A stretch of DNA of 64,000 nucleotides from Streptomyces sp. NRRL B-24085 (GTDB lineage: Bacteria > Actinomycetota > Actinomycetes > Streptomycetales > Streptomycetaceae): the NCBI RefSeq assembly GCF_001282115.1, contig NZ_LJBR01000034.1, positions 1 to 64,000 of the forward strand, written 5' to 3'. This document shows positions 34,091 through 43,370 of the stretch, in pieces; the stretch's first letter is position 1; every line of letters starts with the position of its first letter. The notes under the pieces were generated by a model. It was not told the origin of the DNA, did no database searches, and saw only the letters and a list, made by a program, of their open reading frames with translations. Made by a program: the position numbers and the translations under genes.

Positions 34091-34836
34091 GAGGAAGCAC
34101 CTCCCTTCAGGTAGTCGTGGACCGGCTCGACGCCGTTCAGCGTCAGGTCGGTGACGATGTGGCCGGCGGAGACGACCTCCAGCACGGGCAGGTCCGCCAG
34201 CGGGGCCAGCACGTGCTGGAAGAGCTGGAGCCGGGCGGGGCCGGTCCAGGCCTCCTTGACGGTGAGGTCGGTGATGCGGGTGCGGACGAGTTCCTGCACG
34301 CGTGGCATGCCGTCGTAGCCGGGGATCGTCTTGAGCATGTACGTCGGTACGGCGATCTGCGCCTCGGCCTGGCGCGGGTCCAGTTCGTGGTGCTTGTAGC
34401 CCATCGTCGCGGTGGCGACCCGCAGCCTGCCGTGGTCCAGCGTGCCGACGAGCGCACCGGAGTCGACGGTCAGCGACGGCGAGGCGATGACCTTCGGGTA
34501 GGCGGCGACCTCGCGGCCGGAGGCGGTCGCCGGGAAGCTATCGAGGTACATGGCGTGCAGGTATTCGCCCCGCTCGCCCTCGAAGCGGACGGGGATCGCC
34601 TGGCCGGCCTCCGTGTAGGGGCCGTAGCCGCTGACGTCGCCCATCTTCATGACCTCGAACCGGACCAGCGGCTCGTCGACCCGCAGCGGTTCGGGGACGA
34701 CGGCCCGCAGCGCGTCGGGGTCGGTGCGGTAGACGACGTTGAGGTACTCGCGGTCGCTGAACCGCGGGACCGTCGGCGGGTACGCGGGGCTAGTCAGCGG
34801 GGTGGTCAGGAGCTGCCGTACGTCCTGTGCACGCAT
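34087..34836 (-). CDS. acetoacetate decarboxylase family protein
   Basis: A 249-residue protein of the ADC fold. Lys115 (VAAYPKVIASP), the Schiff-base residue of clostridial ADC, and Glu76 (YTEAGQ) fall on the same numbers as in the classic enzyme. It may decarboxylate acetoacetate or a related keto acid produced by the dehydrogenase encoded next. ATG 34836 follows GGTGAG; a GTG at 34845 is alternative. It starts 5 bp after the restored stop of the enoyl-CoA hydratase. Confidence 0.88.
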   Translation of the reverse strand: MRAQDVRQLLTTPLTSPAYPPTVPRFSDREYLNVVYRTDPDALRAVVPEPLRVDEPLVRFEVMKMGDVSGYGPYTEAGQAIPVRFEGERGEYLHAMYLDSFPATASGREVAAYPKVIASPSLTVDSGALVGTLDHGRLRVATATMGYKHHELDPRQAEAQIAVPTYMLKTIPGYDGMPRVQELVRTRITDLTVKEAWTGPARLQLFQHVLAPLADLPVLEVVSAGHIVTDLTLNGVEPVHDYLKGGASS

Positions 34837-34841
34837 GGCTC

Positions 34842-35632
34842 TCACCGCCCCGTCCAGCGCGGGGCGCGGCGCTCGGCGAACGCGGTCATGCCCTCGCGTA
34901 CGTCCTCCGAGGCCATCAGGGCCCTCATCGCGCCGCGCTGGAAGGCGAAGGCCTCGGCGTCCGACGCACCGTCGGCGGCGCGAACGACGCGCTTGACGGC
35001 GGCCAGGGCCAACGGGGCGTTCTCCGCTACGCGTTGGCCAGTCGCAGGGCCTCGGCGACGGCCTGCCCCCTGGCGGTGACGCGGTTGGCCAGGCCCAGTT
35101 CGGCGGCGCGGCGGCCGCCGACGGCCTCGCCGGTCAGCAGCAGCTCCATGGCCAGGTGATGCGGGATGCGCCGGGGCAGGCGGATCACGCCGCCGCCCGC
35201 GGCGATCAGGCCGCGCTTGACCTCGGGCAGGGCGAACCGGGCGTCCTCGGCGGCGACGATCAGGTCGCAGGCCAGGGCCAGTTCGAAGCCGCCGCCCATG
35301 GCGAAGCCCTCCACGGCGGCGATCAGGGGCTTGGCCGGCTCGGCCTCGGTCAGGCCGCCGAACCCGCGGCCCTCGACCTCGGGCGACTCGCCACGCAGGG
35401 CGGCCTTGAGATCCATGCCGGCGCTGAACGTGCCGCCCTCGCCGGTCAGGACGCCGACCCGCAGGGCGGGGTCGGCCTCCAGCGCGTCGAGTGCGTCGGC
35501 CAGGGCGGTGGCGACCGCGGCGTTCACGGCATTGCGGGCCTCGGGGCGGTCGAGGGTGATCAGCAGGGTGGAGCCGATGCGTTCGGTGCGGACGACGGGG
35601 GTGGTGGCGGGGTGTTCCGTGGTGGTGCTCAT
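34842..35632 (-). pseudogene. enoyl-CoA hydratase/isomerase with a single-base frameshift
   Basis: The first frame encodes 201 residues of a crotonase: RPEARNAVNAAVA, GGTFSAGMDL and EGFAMGGGFELALACDL (both oxyanion Gly regions), LPEVKRGL. It then stops at TAG 35027-35029. One base inserted there restores AENAPLALAAVKR, FAFQRGAMRALM and ERRAPRWTGR, ending in TGA at 34842-34844, for a normal 263 residues. So it is full length apart from a one-base deletion, either a real mutation or a sequencing error. It sits in the middle of a CoA-ester operon. Confidence 0.88.
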
Positions 35633-35651
35633 GGCTGTCCTCCTGTGACGG

Positions 35652-36821
35652 TCAGCGTGCGGCGGCGTCGAGTTCGGCGAGGACGTCCTCGGTGTCCTGG
35701 CCCGCGACCGGGGCCAGACGGCGGATCGAGCCAGGGGTGGCGGAGAACCGCACCGGGATGCCGATGGTGCGGACCGTGCCCTCGGTGGGGTGCTCGACGG
35801 TGTCGAGGAGGTGGCCGTCGCGGACGTACGGGTCCTCGTGGGCGCGGTCCAGTTCCAGCACCGGGGCCATCGGGATGCTGTGCTCGGCGCACACCTCCGC
35901 CCACTCCTCGGTGGTCAGCGCCGGGGCGCAGGTCTCAAGGAGCGCGGCCAGGTCCTCGTGGTCGGCGCTGTCGATGGCGTCACCGTTGACACGCGGGTCG
36001 CCGGCGAGGTCCGGACGTCCGGCGGCGGTGAGGAAGTCCCGGTAGTTCTTCGGGTTGTACGGCATCACGCAGGCCAGGCCGTCCTTGGTGCGCACCGCCC
36101 TGTGGCCCTTGAGCATCGACAGCGCGAAGCCGGTGGGGCCGGTCTCGGGCACGTGGGTGTGGCCCGCCAGGTGCTCCACGATGTTGAACGCGATCAACGT
36201 GTCCGTCATGGGGATCTCGACGAGCTGGCCCTCACCGGTGCGGCCGCGGTGCAGCAGGGCGGCGAGGACGCTGTAGGCGATGGTCAGCGAGGAGACCTTG
36301 TCGCCGATGATGGTCGGCAGGTAGACGGGCTCGCCGAGCGCCCGGTCGGCGATGTCGACAAGACCGGAGGCGGCCTGCACGGTCTCGTCGTACGCGGCGT
36401 GGCCGGCCCGGTCGGAGTCGCTGCGGAACCCCTGCGCGTGGGCGTAGACCAGGCCGGGGTTGCGGGCGGCGATGTCGTCGTAGGACAGGCCAAGGCGGTG
36501 CAGGGCACCGGGGCGCATGTTGGTGATCAGTACGTCAGCGGTGTCGATCAGCCTGAGCGCCCGCTCGCGGTCCGTGTCGTCCTTGAGGTCGAGGGACACA
36601 CTGCGCTTGTTGCGGTTGACGTTGAGGTTCAGCGGGGTCATGCCCGGCGTGGTGCGGTAGTGGCCGACCCGGACGGTGTCGGCGGGCGACTCGATCTTGA
36701 TCACGTCGGCGCCGAGGTCCCCGAGGATCTGGGCGGCGTAGGGACCCATCACCACGGTCGACAGGTCGATCACGCGGGTGCCCTCAAGAGGGCCGGAGAC
36801 GGTGTCTGCGAGGTCCGTCAT
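35652..36821 (-). CDS. CaiB/BaiF CoA-transferase family III
   Basis: A 389-residue family III CoA transferase that moves CoA between carboxylic acids. LEGTRVIDLSTVVMGPYAAQILGDLGADVIKIE, NRNKRSVSLDLK, and the catalytic Asp after GLVYAHAQGFRSDSDRAG are visible. As the first enzyme gene of the operon it probably activates the substrate acid. Spacing to the hydratase is 19 bp. Confidence 0.93.
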   Translation of the reverse strand: MTDLADTVSGPLEGTRVIDLSTVVMGPYAAQILGDLGADVIKIESPADTVRVGHYRTTPGMTPLNLNVNRNKRSVSLDLKDDTDRERALRLIDTADVLITNMRPGALHRLGLSYDDIAARNPGLVYAHAQGFRSDSDRAGHAAYDETVQAASGLVDIADRALGEPVYLPTIIGDKVSSLTIAYSVLAALLHRGRTGEGQLVEIPMTDTLIAFNIVEHLAGHTHVPETGPTGFALSMLKGHRAVRTKDGLACVMPYNPKNYRDFLTAAGRPDLAGDPRVNGDAIDSADHEDLAALLETCAPALTTEEWAEVCAEHSIPMAPVLELDRAHEDPYVRDGHLLDTVEHPTEGTVRTIGIPVRFSATPGSIRRLAPVAGQDTEDVLAELDAAAR

Positions 36822-36919
36822 AACTTCCCTTCACTCCTTGTTTCGCGCTTTCTGTGTATCTGGAAACTAAGTTACAGCGAGAAGTGTTCGAGGGGACAGC
36901 TCAGGGAGTGACCGAATAG

Positions 36920-36958
36920 CGAAAGGCGGTATGACCGCAGTGGTCGTACCGCCTTTCG
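36920..36958. terminator. terminator after the LysR gene
   Basis: A 17-bp stem (36920-36936 with 36942-36958, one G-U pair) with a 5-nt loop, 18 bp after the LysR stop on the minus strand. It separates the regulator from the operon it probably controls. Confidence 0.85.
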
Positions 36959-36975
36959 TGAAGGTTCCAAGGTGG

Positions 36976-37887
36976 TTATGAACGAAGTGGTTCGGCGAAG
37001 ATCTCGCGGGCCGCTGTCACGACTTCCTCCAGGTCGCCGCCCTGGGCTCGGTCCTTGCGCCAGATCAGCCCGGTCTCCAGCCGTGGGTGGAAATCGGAGA
37101 ACGGCAGTACGGTGACATTCTCCAGATGGTAATTCTGTACAGGGCTTCTGGAATCCAGCATGGAAATGGAGAAGGCCAGACCACTCGACACTATCTCGCT
37201 GATTCCCTCGAAAGCGGCACTGTTGATTTCGATACGCTTCTTGATGCCGAGTTCGGAAAGCTGCTGATCGAGTCCACGGAAGTACGCGTTGGTGACGGCC
37301 GTCGGGGAGGTGACGTAGGCGAGTTCGGTCAGTTCCGTCAGGGCGACGGCGTCGCGTCCGGCGAACCGGTCCCTGGGGACGACCGCGCCGAGCCGTTCCG
37401 ACATCACCGGCAGCAGTTCCAGCGCGGGGTCCCCGCCTGCCGGGAGGCGGGCCAGCGTCAGCGCGAGCCTGCCGTCGCAGACGGCGTCCACGAGCCGGTC
37501 GGTGCCGCCCGGCCAGCGCTTGATCTCGAACCGGTCGCGGACCCGCTCGGCCAGGGCGTCCATTCGCTCCCGCAGATCCGGATGGATGCCGCTGGGCACC
37601 CCCAGCAGCAGGATGGCCCGCCGCGGCCGGGCCGTCTCGTCGAGGCGCCACTTGATGGAGTCGACCTGCTCCAGCACACCCCGCGCGATCGGCAGCAGGG
37701 CGTTGCCGGCCGGAGTGAGGGTCACATGGTGGGTGTCGCGGTCGAACAGCCGATGCCCGAGCTCGCTCTCGAGATCCTTGATCCGTCTGCTCAGCGGAGA
37801 GGCGGCCATGTGCAGCTTGCGGGCCGCCATGGAGAAGTTCAGTTCCTGTGCGACAGCGACGAAGTAACGCAGATGCAGGAGTTCCAC
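36976..37887 (-). CDS. LysR family transcriptional regulator
   Basis: A 303-residue regulator: winged helix MELLHLRYFVAVAQELNFSMAARKLHMAASPLSRRIKDLESELG, then a two-lobe effector domain. It lies upstream of, and in the same direction as, the CoA transferase operon, separated by a terminator, so regulation of that operon in trans is likely. Confidence 0.92.
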   Translation of the reverse strand: MELLHLRYFVAVAQELNFSMAARKLHMAASPLSRRIKDLESELGHRLFDRDTHHVTLTPAGNALLPIARGVLEQVDSIKWRLDETARPRRAILLLGVPSGIHPDLRERMDALAERVRDRFEIKRWPGGTDRLVDAVCDGRLALTLARLPAGGDPALELLPVMSERLGAVVPRDRFAGRDAVALTELTELAYVTSPTAVTNAYFRGLDQQLSELGIKKRIEINSAAFEGISEIVSSGLAFSISMLDSRSPVQNYHLENVTVLPFSDFHPRLETGLIWRKDRAQGGDLEEVVTAAREIFAEPLRS

Positions 37888-37947
37888 GGTGCCACCGTAG
37901 AGGGCCGGTGGGTGTGGGTGATCAAGGGCTTCGGTGGGGTCGGGGGT

Positions 37948-37999
37948 CCGGGGCCCGCCGTCGGCCAGAGGCTGTCAGCCGGATGACGGCGGGCCCCGG
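37948..37999. terminator. terminator after the Eis-like gene
   Basis: CCGGGGCCCGCCGTC (37948-37962) pairs perfectly with GACGGCGGGCCCCGG (37985-37999); 22-nt loop. Confidence 0.75.
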
Positions 38000-38136
38000 G
38001 CGCCCCGTCTCCGCCTCCGCCTCCCGGCGAACAGGCCACGGTGTGACCGAGGAACTGGCGGTCACGCGGCTGCGACCCTCGTCGTCGCAGCGACGAGAGC
38101 ACTGGCTCGTGCCGAAGGCACCGGTATCGCGCCTCC

Positions 38137-39369
38137 TCAGAACCAGTGCAGGCAGTGCGGAGCGCGGTCGGAGCTGAAGAGGGCGTCGGCCAGGGGGACC
38201 GCGTCCGGGTGGTGGGCGCGGATGTGCCCGGCGCGCACGAGGGTGCTCGGGGCGGTGCCGCCGAGGTAGACCGATCCCAGGTCGTTCACGTCCAGGGACA
38301 GGTCGGGCTCCCGGTCGGTCGGGACGCAGTCGGCCTTGCCGTCCTGGACGGTCAGCAGGTAGCGGTTGTGCTCGTCGAGGAAGGGGTCGTCGACGTCGAG
38401 GACGAGCTCGCCGTCCGTGAACCAGCCCCGCGCGGTCAGCGCACGGGGGACGTCCAGCAGCCGTACCCACAGCCAGTCCGTGTCGCCGCTCACCTCGGCG
38501 GCACGGAAGTCCGCGAGCTGCCAGCGCAGCGGATGGTGGGGCGGGACGTGGCGGAACACGACCTCGGAGACCAGGTCATGGCCGAGCACGAAGCGGGCCA
38601 GTGCGGTGAAGACGTTGTCGTCGCCGGTGATGGTCTCGTCGACCTTCAGGGTCCGGGAGTCGTCGATCGAGTAGCTGGCGTACCCGTCCGGTACACCGTC
38701 GGCGTCCCGGTGTACGGCGACGTAACGCGGCGCGGGCGAGATCGGGGGCTGCCCCGCGCGCAGGTCCCACCAGCGGTGCGGCCGGGACAGCGCGCCGGGC
38801 TGGGCGCGGCGGTACCGGTCGTAGACCTCTTCCAGGATCTCGCCGCACTCGGCACGGCGCAGCACCTCGATCGTGCCGGCGTCCTGGCCGACCGCCGGTG
38901 CGCCGGGCGTGGCGCGGGCGCGAGGGCGGGCGAAGGCGGCCCGATGGCGCTGCACGGTCAGGCGCTGTGTGTAGGTCGCCGGCCCGTAGCCGAACCTGCC
39001 GTAGATCAGGGCCTCAGAGGCGAGCAGCACGGAGAGAAAGTCGCCGCCGGCCCGCAGGTCGGTGAGTTGGTGCCGCATCATCGCGCTGAGCACCCCCCGG
39101 CGTCGGTGCGAGGGCAGGACGCCTACTGCGGTCACCCCGGGTGCCGGGACGAGGGTCCCGCCGGGCAGGGTGAGCTCGAAGGAGTGCGTGGCGGCGGTAC
39201 CCATCGGCCGTCCATCGGCTGTCCGGGCGAGCAGGCAGCGGTCCGTTTCGAGCGCCGACCACCACAGTCCGCCGCCCTCGGTCGGAGTCTCCGGGAAGTG
39301 TCCGAACGCCGCATGGACGGTGTCGACGAAGACGTCGAAATCCTCGTCGGTCGTGGAACGTATCTCCAT
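38137..39369 (-). CDS. GNAT N-acetyltransferase, Eis family
   Basis: A 410-residue protein with the three-part Eis layout: an N-terminal GNAT with acetyl-CoA motif VGVLPSHRRRGVLSAMM, a second degenerate GNAT (YASYSIDDSRTLKVDE), and a C-terminal sterol-carrier-like domain ending in His-Trp-Phe, where Eis places its carboxylate. Eis enzymes acetylate aminoglycosides and protein lysines at several positions. ATG 39369 is chosen (GAGGAGG upstream) and gives the usual family length. Confidence 0.9.
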   Translation of the reverse strand: MEIRSTTDEDFDVFVDTVHAAFGHFPETPTEGGGLWWSALETDRCLLARTADGRPMGTAATHSFELTLPGGTLVPAPGVTAVGVLPSHRRRGVLSAMMRHQLTDLRAGGDFLSVLLASEALIYGRFGYGPATYTQRLTVQRHRAAFARPRARATPGAPAVGQDAGTIEVLRRAECGEILEEVYDRYRRAQPGALSRPHRWWDLRAGQPPISPAPRYVAVHRDADGVPDGYASYSIDDSRTLKVDETITGDDNVFTALARFVLGHDLVSEVVFRHVPPHHPLRWQLADFRAAEVSGDTDWLWVRLLDVPRALTARGWFTDGELVLDVDDPFLDEHNRYLLTVQDGKADCVPTDREPDLSLDVNDLGSVYLGGTAPSTLVRAGHIRAHHPDAVPLADALFSSDRAPHCLHWF

Positions 39370-39467
39370 CGCGGCCGCTGCCTCCTCGGGATCCCGGCCC
39401 CACGACTGGTGAGGCCTGGCCACAGTGCAGCGGTGGCCCGTGGCCCGGTCAACCGAATTACGGGAGG

Positions 39468-40232
39468 CTACCGCCCCCGAACCTGCTCCTGGTTGGACCG
39501 GTGGGGGCCGTAGAGCCAGTCCGCATGCGGTCCCAGACGTGCGTCGACCGGTTCCTCCCCTCGCCGCAGCGCGTCGACGTAGGCACGATCGGCGGCGAGG
39601 CGGGCCGCGACCTGGGCGCCCTCGGCGACCGCGCCGTGGCCGGGGATCACCACGTCGGCGTGCCCGGCCGCCGCGTCCAGCCGGTCGAGCGCCTCCTCGT
39701 AGGCGGCCACCTGATCGTCCTGGCGTACGTCGAAGAGCGGGATGAGTACGTCCGAGAGCATGTCGCCCACGATCAGGACGCCCCGGTCCGCGAGGAGCAT
39801 CGTGGCGTGACCGACGGCGTGCGCCCGATGCTCGATGACCTCGCCCGGAACGGGTCCGCCGGTCGCGGGCAGCGGGGTGAGGAGAGCGACCAGTTCGAGA
39901 GGGACGTCGGACGCGCTCTGCGCCGCCATCGCCTGTGCCCTCTCCCTGGCCTCGGCGGCCACCTGGGCGGCGGCGGGAGTGGCGTAGCGCGGCACGTCGC
40001 CGAACCGGGAATGCCAGAGCAGGTGGTCCCAGTGCGGGTGGGTGCAGAACCCCGCGACCACCGGGACACCGAGCTGGTCCACGGCGTCGGCGAGCTGGTC
40101 CAGCTCGGAGCCGTGGATGCCGGGATCGATCAGGATCAGCCCGTCGTCACCGCGCACCACGACGGAGTTGCTCCACACCCACTCGCTCTGCCGGACCCAG
40201 ACGCCGTCGGCCACCTGCTTCAGCTTGCCCAT
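39468..40232 (-). CDS. MBL-fold metallo-hydrolase
   Basis: A 254-residue metallo-beta-lactamase fold protein. Metal ligands are seen in THPHWDHLLW (HxHxDH), HAVGHATM, VGDMLSD and IPGHGAV. There is no signal peptide, so it is a cytoplasmic hydrolase, perhaps of thioesters or lactones. ATG 40232 is preferred since GGGAG precedes it at normal spacing. Confidence 0.88.
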   Translation of the reverse strand: MGKLKQVADGVWVRQSEWVWSNSVVVRGDDGLILIDPGIHGSELDQLADAVDQLGVPVVAGFCTHPHWDHLLWHSRFGDVPRYATPAAAQVAAEARERAQAMAAQSASDVPLELVALLTPLPATGGPVPGEVIEHRAHAVGHATMLLADRGVLIVGDMLSDVLIPLFDVRQDDQVAAYEEALDRLDAAAGHADVVIPGHGAVAEGAQVAARLAADRAYVDALRRGEEPVDARLGPHADWLYGPHRSNQEQVRGR

Positions 40233-40473
40233 CGCCACTCCCGTCGGTCGCTCACACTGGTGAGACTGCTTCGCTCAGCCGAACTCATCGCTCAGGGTGT
40301 GGCTCGTGCGCCGCCGGAGTGGGCGTTCACGTGGCCGGTGTCGGCGCCCGTCGGGTCGTGCGGGCGGCTGGCGGGGAGCCAGGTGGCGACCGCCTGGCGG
40401 TCCACCGGCTGTGGGCCGGTCGACCCGCACTCCTACGGCCACCACGTCTGACATCTGCGCGGACCGACGTGCG

Positions 40474-41370
40474 TCAGGCGTCGGCGGCAGGGCGCGGTGC
40501 GCCGTGGAACACCTGGCCGGTGTGCCAGGCGAGATGGTCGGCCGCGACACGGGGGATGCCGGGCTGCGGCCCGACCAGCGGGCGTCCGGCCAGCGCGACG
40601 ACCTGGTCGCGAGCGGCGGGGCTGTGGCCCACGAAGCGCTGGGAGACCAGGATGCGGTGGTCGGCGTCGACCCCGAGGACGCCCTTGTCGAAGAGCTTGT
40701 GGTGCAGCGAGCACAGGCACAGACCGTTGTCCACGTCGTCCGGACCGCCGAACGCCCACCAGCGGACATGCGCGGCTTCCAGGCCGACCGGGACGGTGCT
40801 GATCCTGCCGTCGTAGCCACAGAAGGCACACCGGTACTCGTAGGCGGTCAGCACGGTCTCGCGCATGCGCCGGTCCCGCTGCCGCCTCCGCAGGGACGGG
40901 AGGTGTTCGGTCGGCGCCACCTCCGGTTCCAGGCCGACCGCTTCCCGCAACTCCTCGTGCAGAGAGGGCGGAAAGTGCAGATCGAGCAGCAACTGGGCTA
41001 TCCGGCCCAGCAGTTCCGGGTCGCCGTCCAGAGCGGTTCTGAGCTCCGGGGCGAGCCGCCCGGTGGCACCGGTCCGGCGCAGATCCCGTACTCCGCTGCC
41101 GGGGCTGCCGTGCCCGCGGTCGGTCCGCACCTCCCACACCCCGTCGCTCACCAGATGGTGGAACGGGTACGCGGGTGACGTCCTGTTGGGCGGCCCGTAC
41201 TCGGTCAGCAGTCGTCGCAGATCCTCCTCCACCGCCGTGTATCGCAGCGCGCTGCCCGTGTCCTCCTGGTACCGGCCGAGGGCGTACAGCAGGAGCAGTG
41301 GCTTGTGCGGGGCCCGTGTGCCGTTCCTGGTCCACTGCCGGAGCTTCGCGAGGCGTTCGAGCCAATCCAT
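40474..41370 (-). CDS. HNH restriction endonuclease with sulfur-binding domain (phosphorothioate-dependent, SprMcrA/ScoMcrA-like)
   Basis: A 298-residue protein. The first 150 or so residues match the sulfur-binding domain of ScoMcrA-type enzymes: TRAPHKPLLLLYALGRYQ and SPAYPFHHLVSDGVWEV, the pocket that contacts phosphorothioate. Residues 170-235 form an HNH nuclease (CAFCGYDG, EAAHVRWW, DNGLCLCSLHHKLFD). It would cut DNA carrying sulfur modification, defending against dnd-modified DNA. No dnd genes are nearby, as expected, since they would be lethal together. Confidence 0.82.
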   Translation of the reverse strand: MDWLERLAKLRQWTRNGTRAPHKPLLLLYALGRYQEDTGSALRYTAVEEDLRRLLTEYGPPNRTSPAYPFHHLVSDGVWEVRTDRGHGSPGSGVRDLRRTGATGRLAPELRTALDGDPELLGRIAQLLLDLHFPPSLHEELREAVGLEPEVAPTEHLPSLRRRQRDRRMRETVLTAYEYRCAFCGYDGRISTVPVGLEAAHVRWWAFGGPDDVDNGLCLCSLHHKLFDKGVLGVDADHRILVSQRFVGHSPAARDQVVALAGRPLVGPQPGIPRVAADHLAWHTGQVFHGAPRPAADA

Positions 41371-41434
41371 GGGGGTGATCGTAGTGACGGCTCCGCCGCT
41401 GCGGTCACCGTCCTCGGGTGAGCGGTGCCCGGCC

Positions 41435-41800
41435 TCAGCCGGACGTCGCCACGGCCAGCCAGACGGTCACGGCGGTGGCGGCGACGAGCCCGAGGTTGAG
41501 GGTGATCCGGCGGTCCTCACCGGTCAGGTGGACTGCGATCGCACCGGCCTGCAGGAGCAGGAAGCCGATGGCCGCGGCCGTAGCCAGCGAGGGCGCGATG
41601 CCGGTCAGCGGCGGCAGGATCAGTCCGGCCGCGCCGAGCAGTTCGACCGTTCCCAGCGCCCTGACGACGGGCATCGGCAAGCGGTCGACCCAGGCCATCA
41701 TCGGCCGGAGCTGCTCGCGACTGCGGGTCACTTTCAGGACGCCCGCGTAGAGGTAGAAGAGGGCGAGGAGTCCCGCGACGATCCAATAGGCGATGTTCAT
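41435..41800 (-). CDS. DoxX-family membrane protein
   Basis: A 121-residue four-helix membrane protein: YWIVAGLLALFYLYAGVLK with the DoxX signature, MAWVDRLPMPVVRALGTVELLGAAGLILP, and two further helices. Function is unclear; relatives accompany oxidoreductases. It starts near the fragmentary cupin region. Confidence 0.85.
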   Translation of the reverse strand: MNIAYWIVAGLLALFYLYAGVLKVTRSREQLRPMMAWVDRLPMPVVRALGTVELLGAAGLILPPLTGIAPSLATAAAIGFLLLQAGAIAVHLTGEDRRITLNLGLVAATAVTVWLAVATSG

Positions 41801-41860
41801 GGTTCCCGTTCATGGACCGCCGGTTTCCGGGGCCCGTCGATCGTGTCTGTCGGTTCGACT

Positions 41861-42055
41861 TCAGGCAGGCGCAGGGGTGTGACGGCTCATCGCGTCGATG
41901 TCGGTCTGTGGTGTCAGCCTTGCCCGATGCGGCTGCCGTTCCTCAGGAACCCGCCTGCGCGTGGTGCCGAGAGCGATCGTCTCGCCCTCGCCCGGACCCA
42001 CCACCGATACGGCGGGGTCGGCCTGCGGTTCGCTGCTCCTTGCTGCGTCGGTCAT
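41861..42055 (-). pseudogene. N-terminal remnant of a cupin protein
   Basis: The frame starts MTDAARSS and contains VVGPGEGETIALGTTRRRV, which is the entry to a cupin domain in many actinobacterial proteins. The sequence then loses family character; the next frame briefly reads NGSRIGQG, similar to the expected DGSHTGHRLG, so a frameshift plus truncation is likely. It is divergent from a LysR gene that may once have controlled it. Confidence 0.5.
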
Positions 42056-42136
42056 GTCCCCGAGTCCACCGCCGGCCCCCTGCCGGTGTCCAAGACCTGT
42101 CCTGCGGCACCGATACCCGCTGGGTATGGTTGCAGC

Positions 42137-42988
42137 GTGGAGCTACGGACCTTGCGCTACTTCGTGGCGGTCGCCGAGGAACTCCACTTCGGCCGAGCCG
42201 CGACCCGACTGCACATGAGCCAGCCGCCGCTGAGCCGGGCGATCAAGCAGTTGGAGGCCGAGGTCGGGGCCCTGCTGTTCGCCCGCTCGCCCGCGGGTGT
42301 CGCCCTCACGCCGGTGGGCACGGTGCTGCTCGACGAGGCGCGGGCACTGCTCGAACACGCCGACCGCGTACGTGTCCGGGTCAGCGCGGCGGCCGGCATG
42401 ACGACCCTCACCGTCGGGATTCTGGGCGACGGCACCGATCCCGGAGTGGCCAGGCTGGCCGCCGCCTACCGTCGGAGCCACCCCGGCATCGACATCCGCG
42501 TCCGCGACACCGATCTGACCGACCCGACGTGCGGGCTGCGCACCGGAGTCGTCGATGTCGCCCTGACACGAGCGCCGTTCGACGAAACCGCCCTGACGGT
42601 GCGTGTGCTGCGCGCCGATCCAGTCGGCGTCGTCCTGCGCGCCGACGATCCGCTGGCCCGCCGCGACCGGCTGCGGCTGGCCGAACTCGACGATCGCCGC
42701 TGGTTCCAGTTCCCGCGGGGCACGGACCCCGTCTGGCAGTCGTACTGGAACGGCGGGACACCGCGCGAGGGTCCCGTGGTGCGGGCCGTCCAGGAGTGCC
42801 TGCAGGCCGTGCTGTGGAACGGCACGATCGGCCTGGCCCCGCTCGGCCACGACCTGCCCGCCGAGCTGGCCGTGGTGCCGCTGATCGACATGGCCCCGAG
42901 CCGCGTGGTGGCGGTGTGGAACGAAGGCGACACCAACCCGTTGATCCGGTCCTTCGTGGAGATCGCGACGGGGGCGTATCGCCAGTGA
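42137..42988 (+). CDS. LysR family transcriptional regulator
   Basis: A 283-residue regulator with winged helix VELRTLRYFVAVAEELHFGRAATRLHMSQPPLSRAIKQLEAEVG and a type-2 periplasmic binding-like effector domain. GTG 42137 is the conserved start; a very long open frame upstream is spurious. Its natural divergent target seems to be the broken cupin gene. Confidence 0.92.
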   Translation: MELRTLRYFVAVAEELHFGRAATRLHMSQPPLSRAIKQLEAEVGALLFARSPAGVALTPVGTVLLDEARALLEHADRVRVRVSAAAGMTTLTVGILGDGTDPGVARLAAAYRRSHPGIDIRVRDTDLTDPTCGLRTGVVDVALTRAPFDETALTVRVLRADPVGVVLRADDPLARRDRLRLAELDDRRWFQFPRGTDPVWQSYWNGGTPREGPVVRAVQECLQAVLWNGTIGLAPLGHDLPAELAVVPLIDMAPSRVVAVWNEGDTNPLIRSFVEIATGAYRQ

Positions 42989-43048
42989 CGGTCGGCAACC
43001 GACGCTGCTGCCGCTGCCGTACGTAACGCGGTTGCCGTGACGGGAAGT

Positions 43049-43192
43049 TCAGCGTGTGCGCTGGCAGGAGTACATGCGCGCGTCGTAGGACAGTCCGAGC
43101 GGGAACTGCTTCACGGTTCCGAACTCCTGGATGACGGCGCCCTTCTCATGCAGCCACGGTTGGCTGCTCGGGGGTGGGGACGTGGTGGTCAT
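43049..43192 (-). pseudogene. 47-residue N-terminal fragment of a Dps-like protein
   Basis: MTTTSPPPSSQPWLHEKGAV and EFGTVKQFPLGLSYDARMYSCQR match, from memory of the family, the N-terminal extension of Dps/ferritin-like starvation proteins, where the four-helix bundle (ADTQILY...HHW) would follow. Here a stop comes right after CQRTR. The start region keeps a good RBS (AGGAGA before ATG 43192), so a short peptide may still be made. Similarity to be confirmed by search. Confidence 0.5.
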
Positions 43193-43370
43193 GACTGTCT
43201 CCTGAGGATGCCGTGCTGTGCGTACGCCGACGACGCTATGCCCCGCAGCGGCGGGCGAGCCGTCCCGTTCCGGATGTGTCCGATGCTTCACCGGGCCGTC
43301 GAAGCGGTCCGGGTGGTCCCCGCGGCCCGCGGGGACCGCGCTAAGAGGGTTGAGCCCGTAAACGACCTTC

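Noticed and set aside
40865..42136. A long in-frame extension before the LysR gene
   Set aside because: It crosses the HNH and DoxX genes in antisense; the LysR family start is GTG 42137 with VELRTLRYF.
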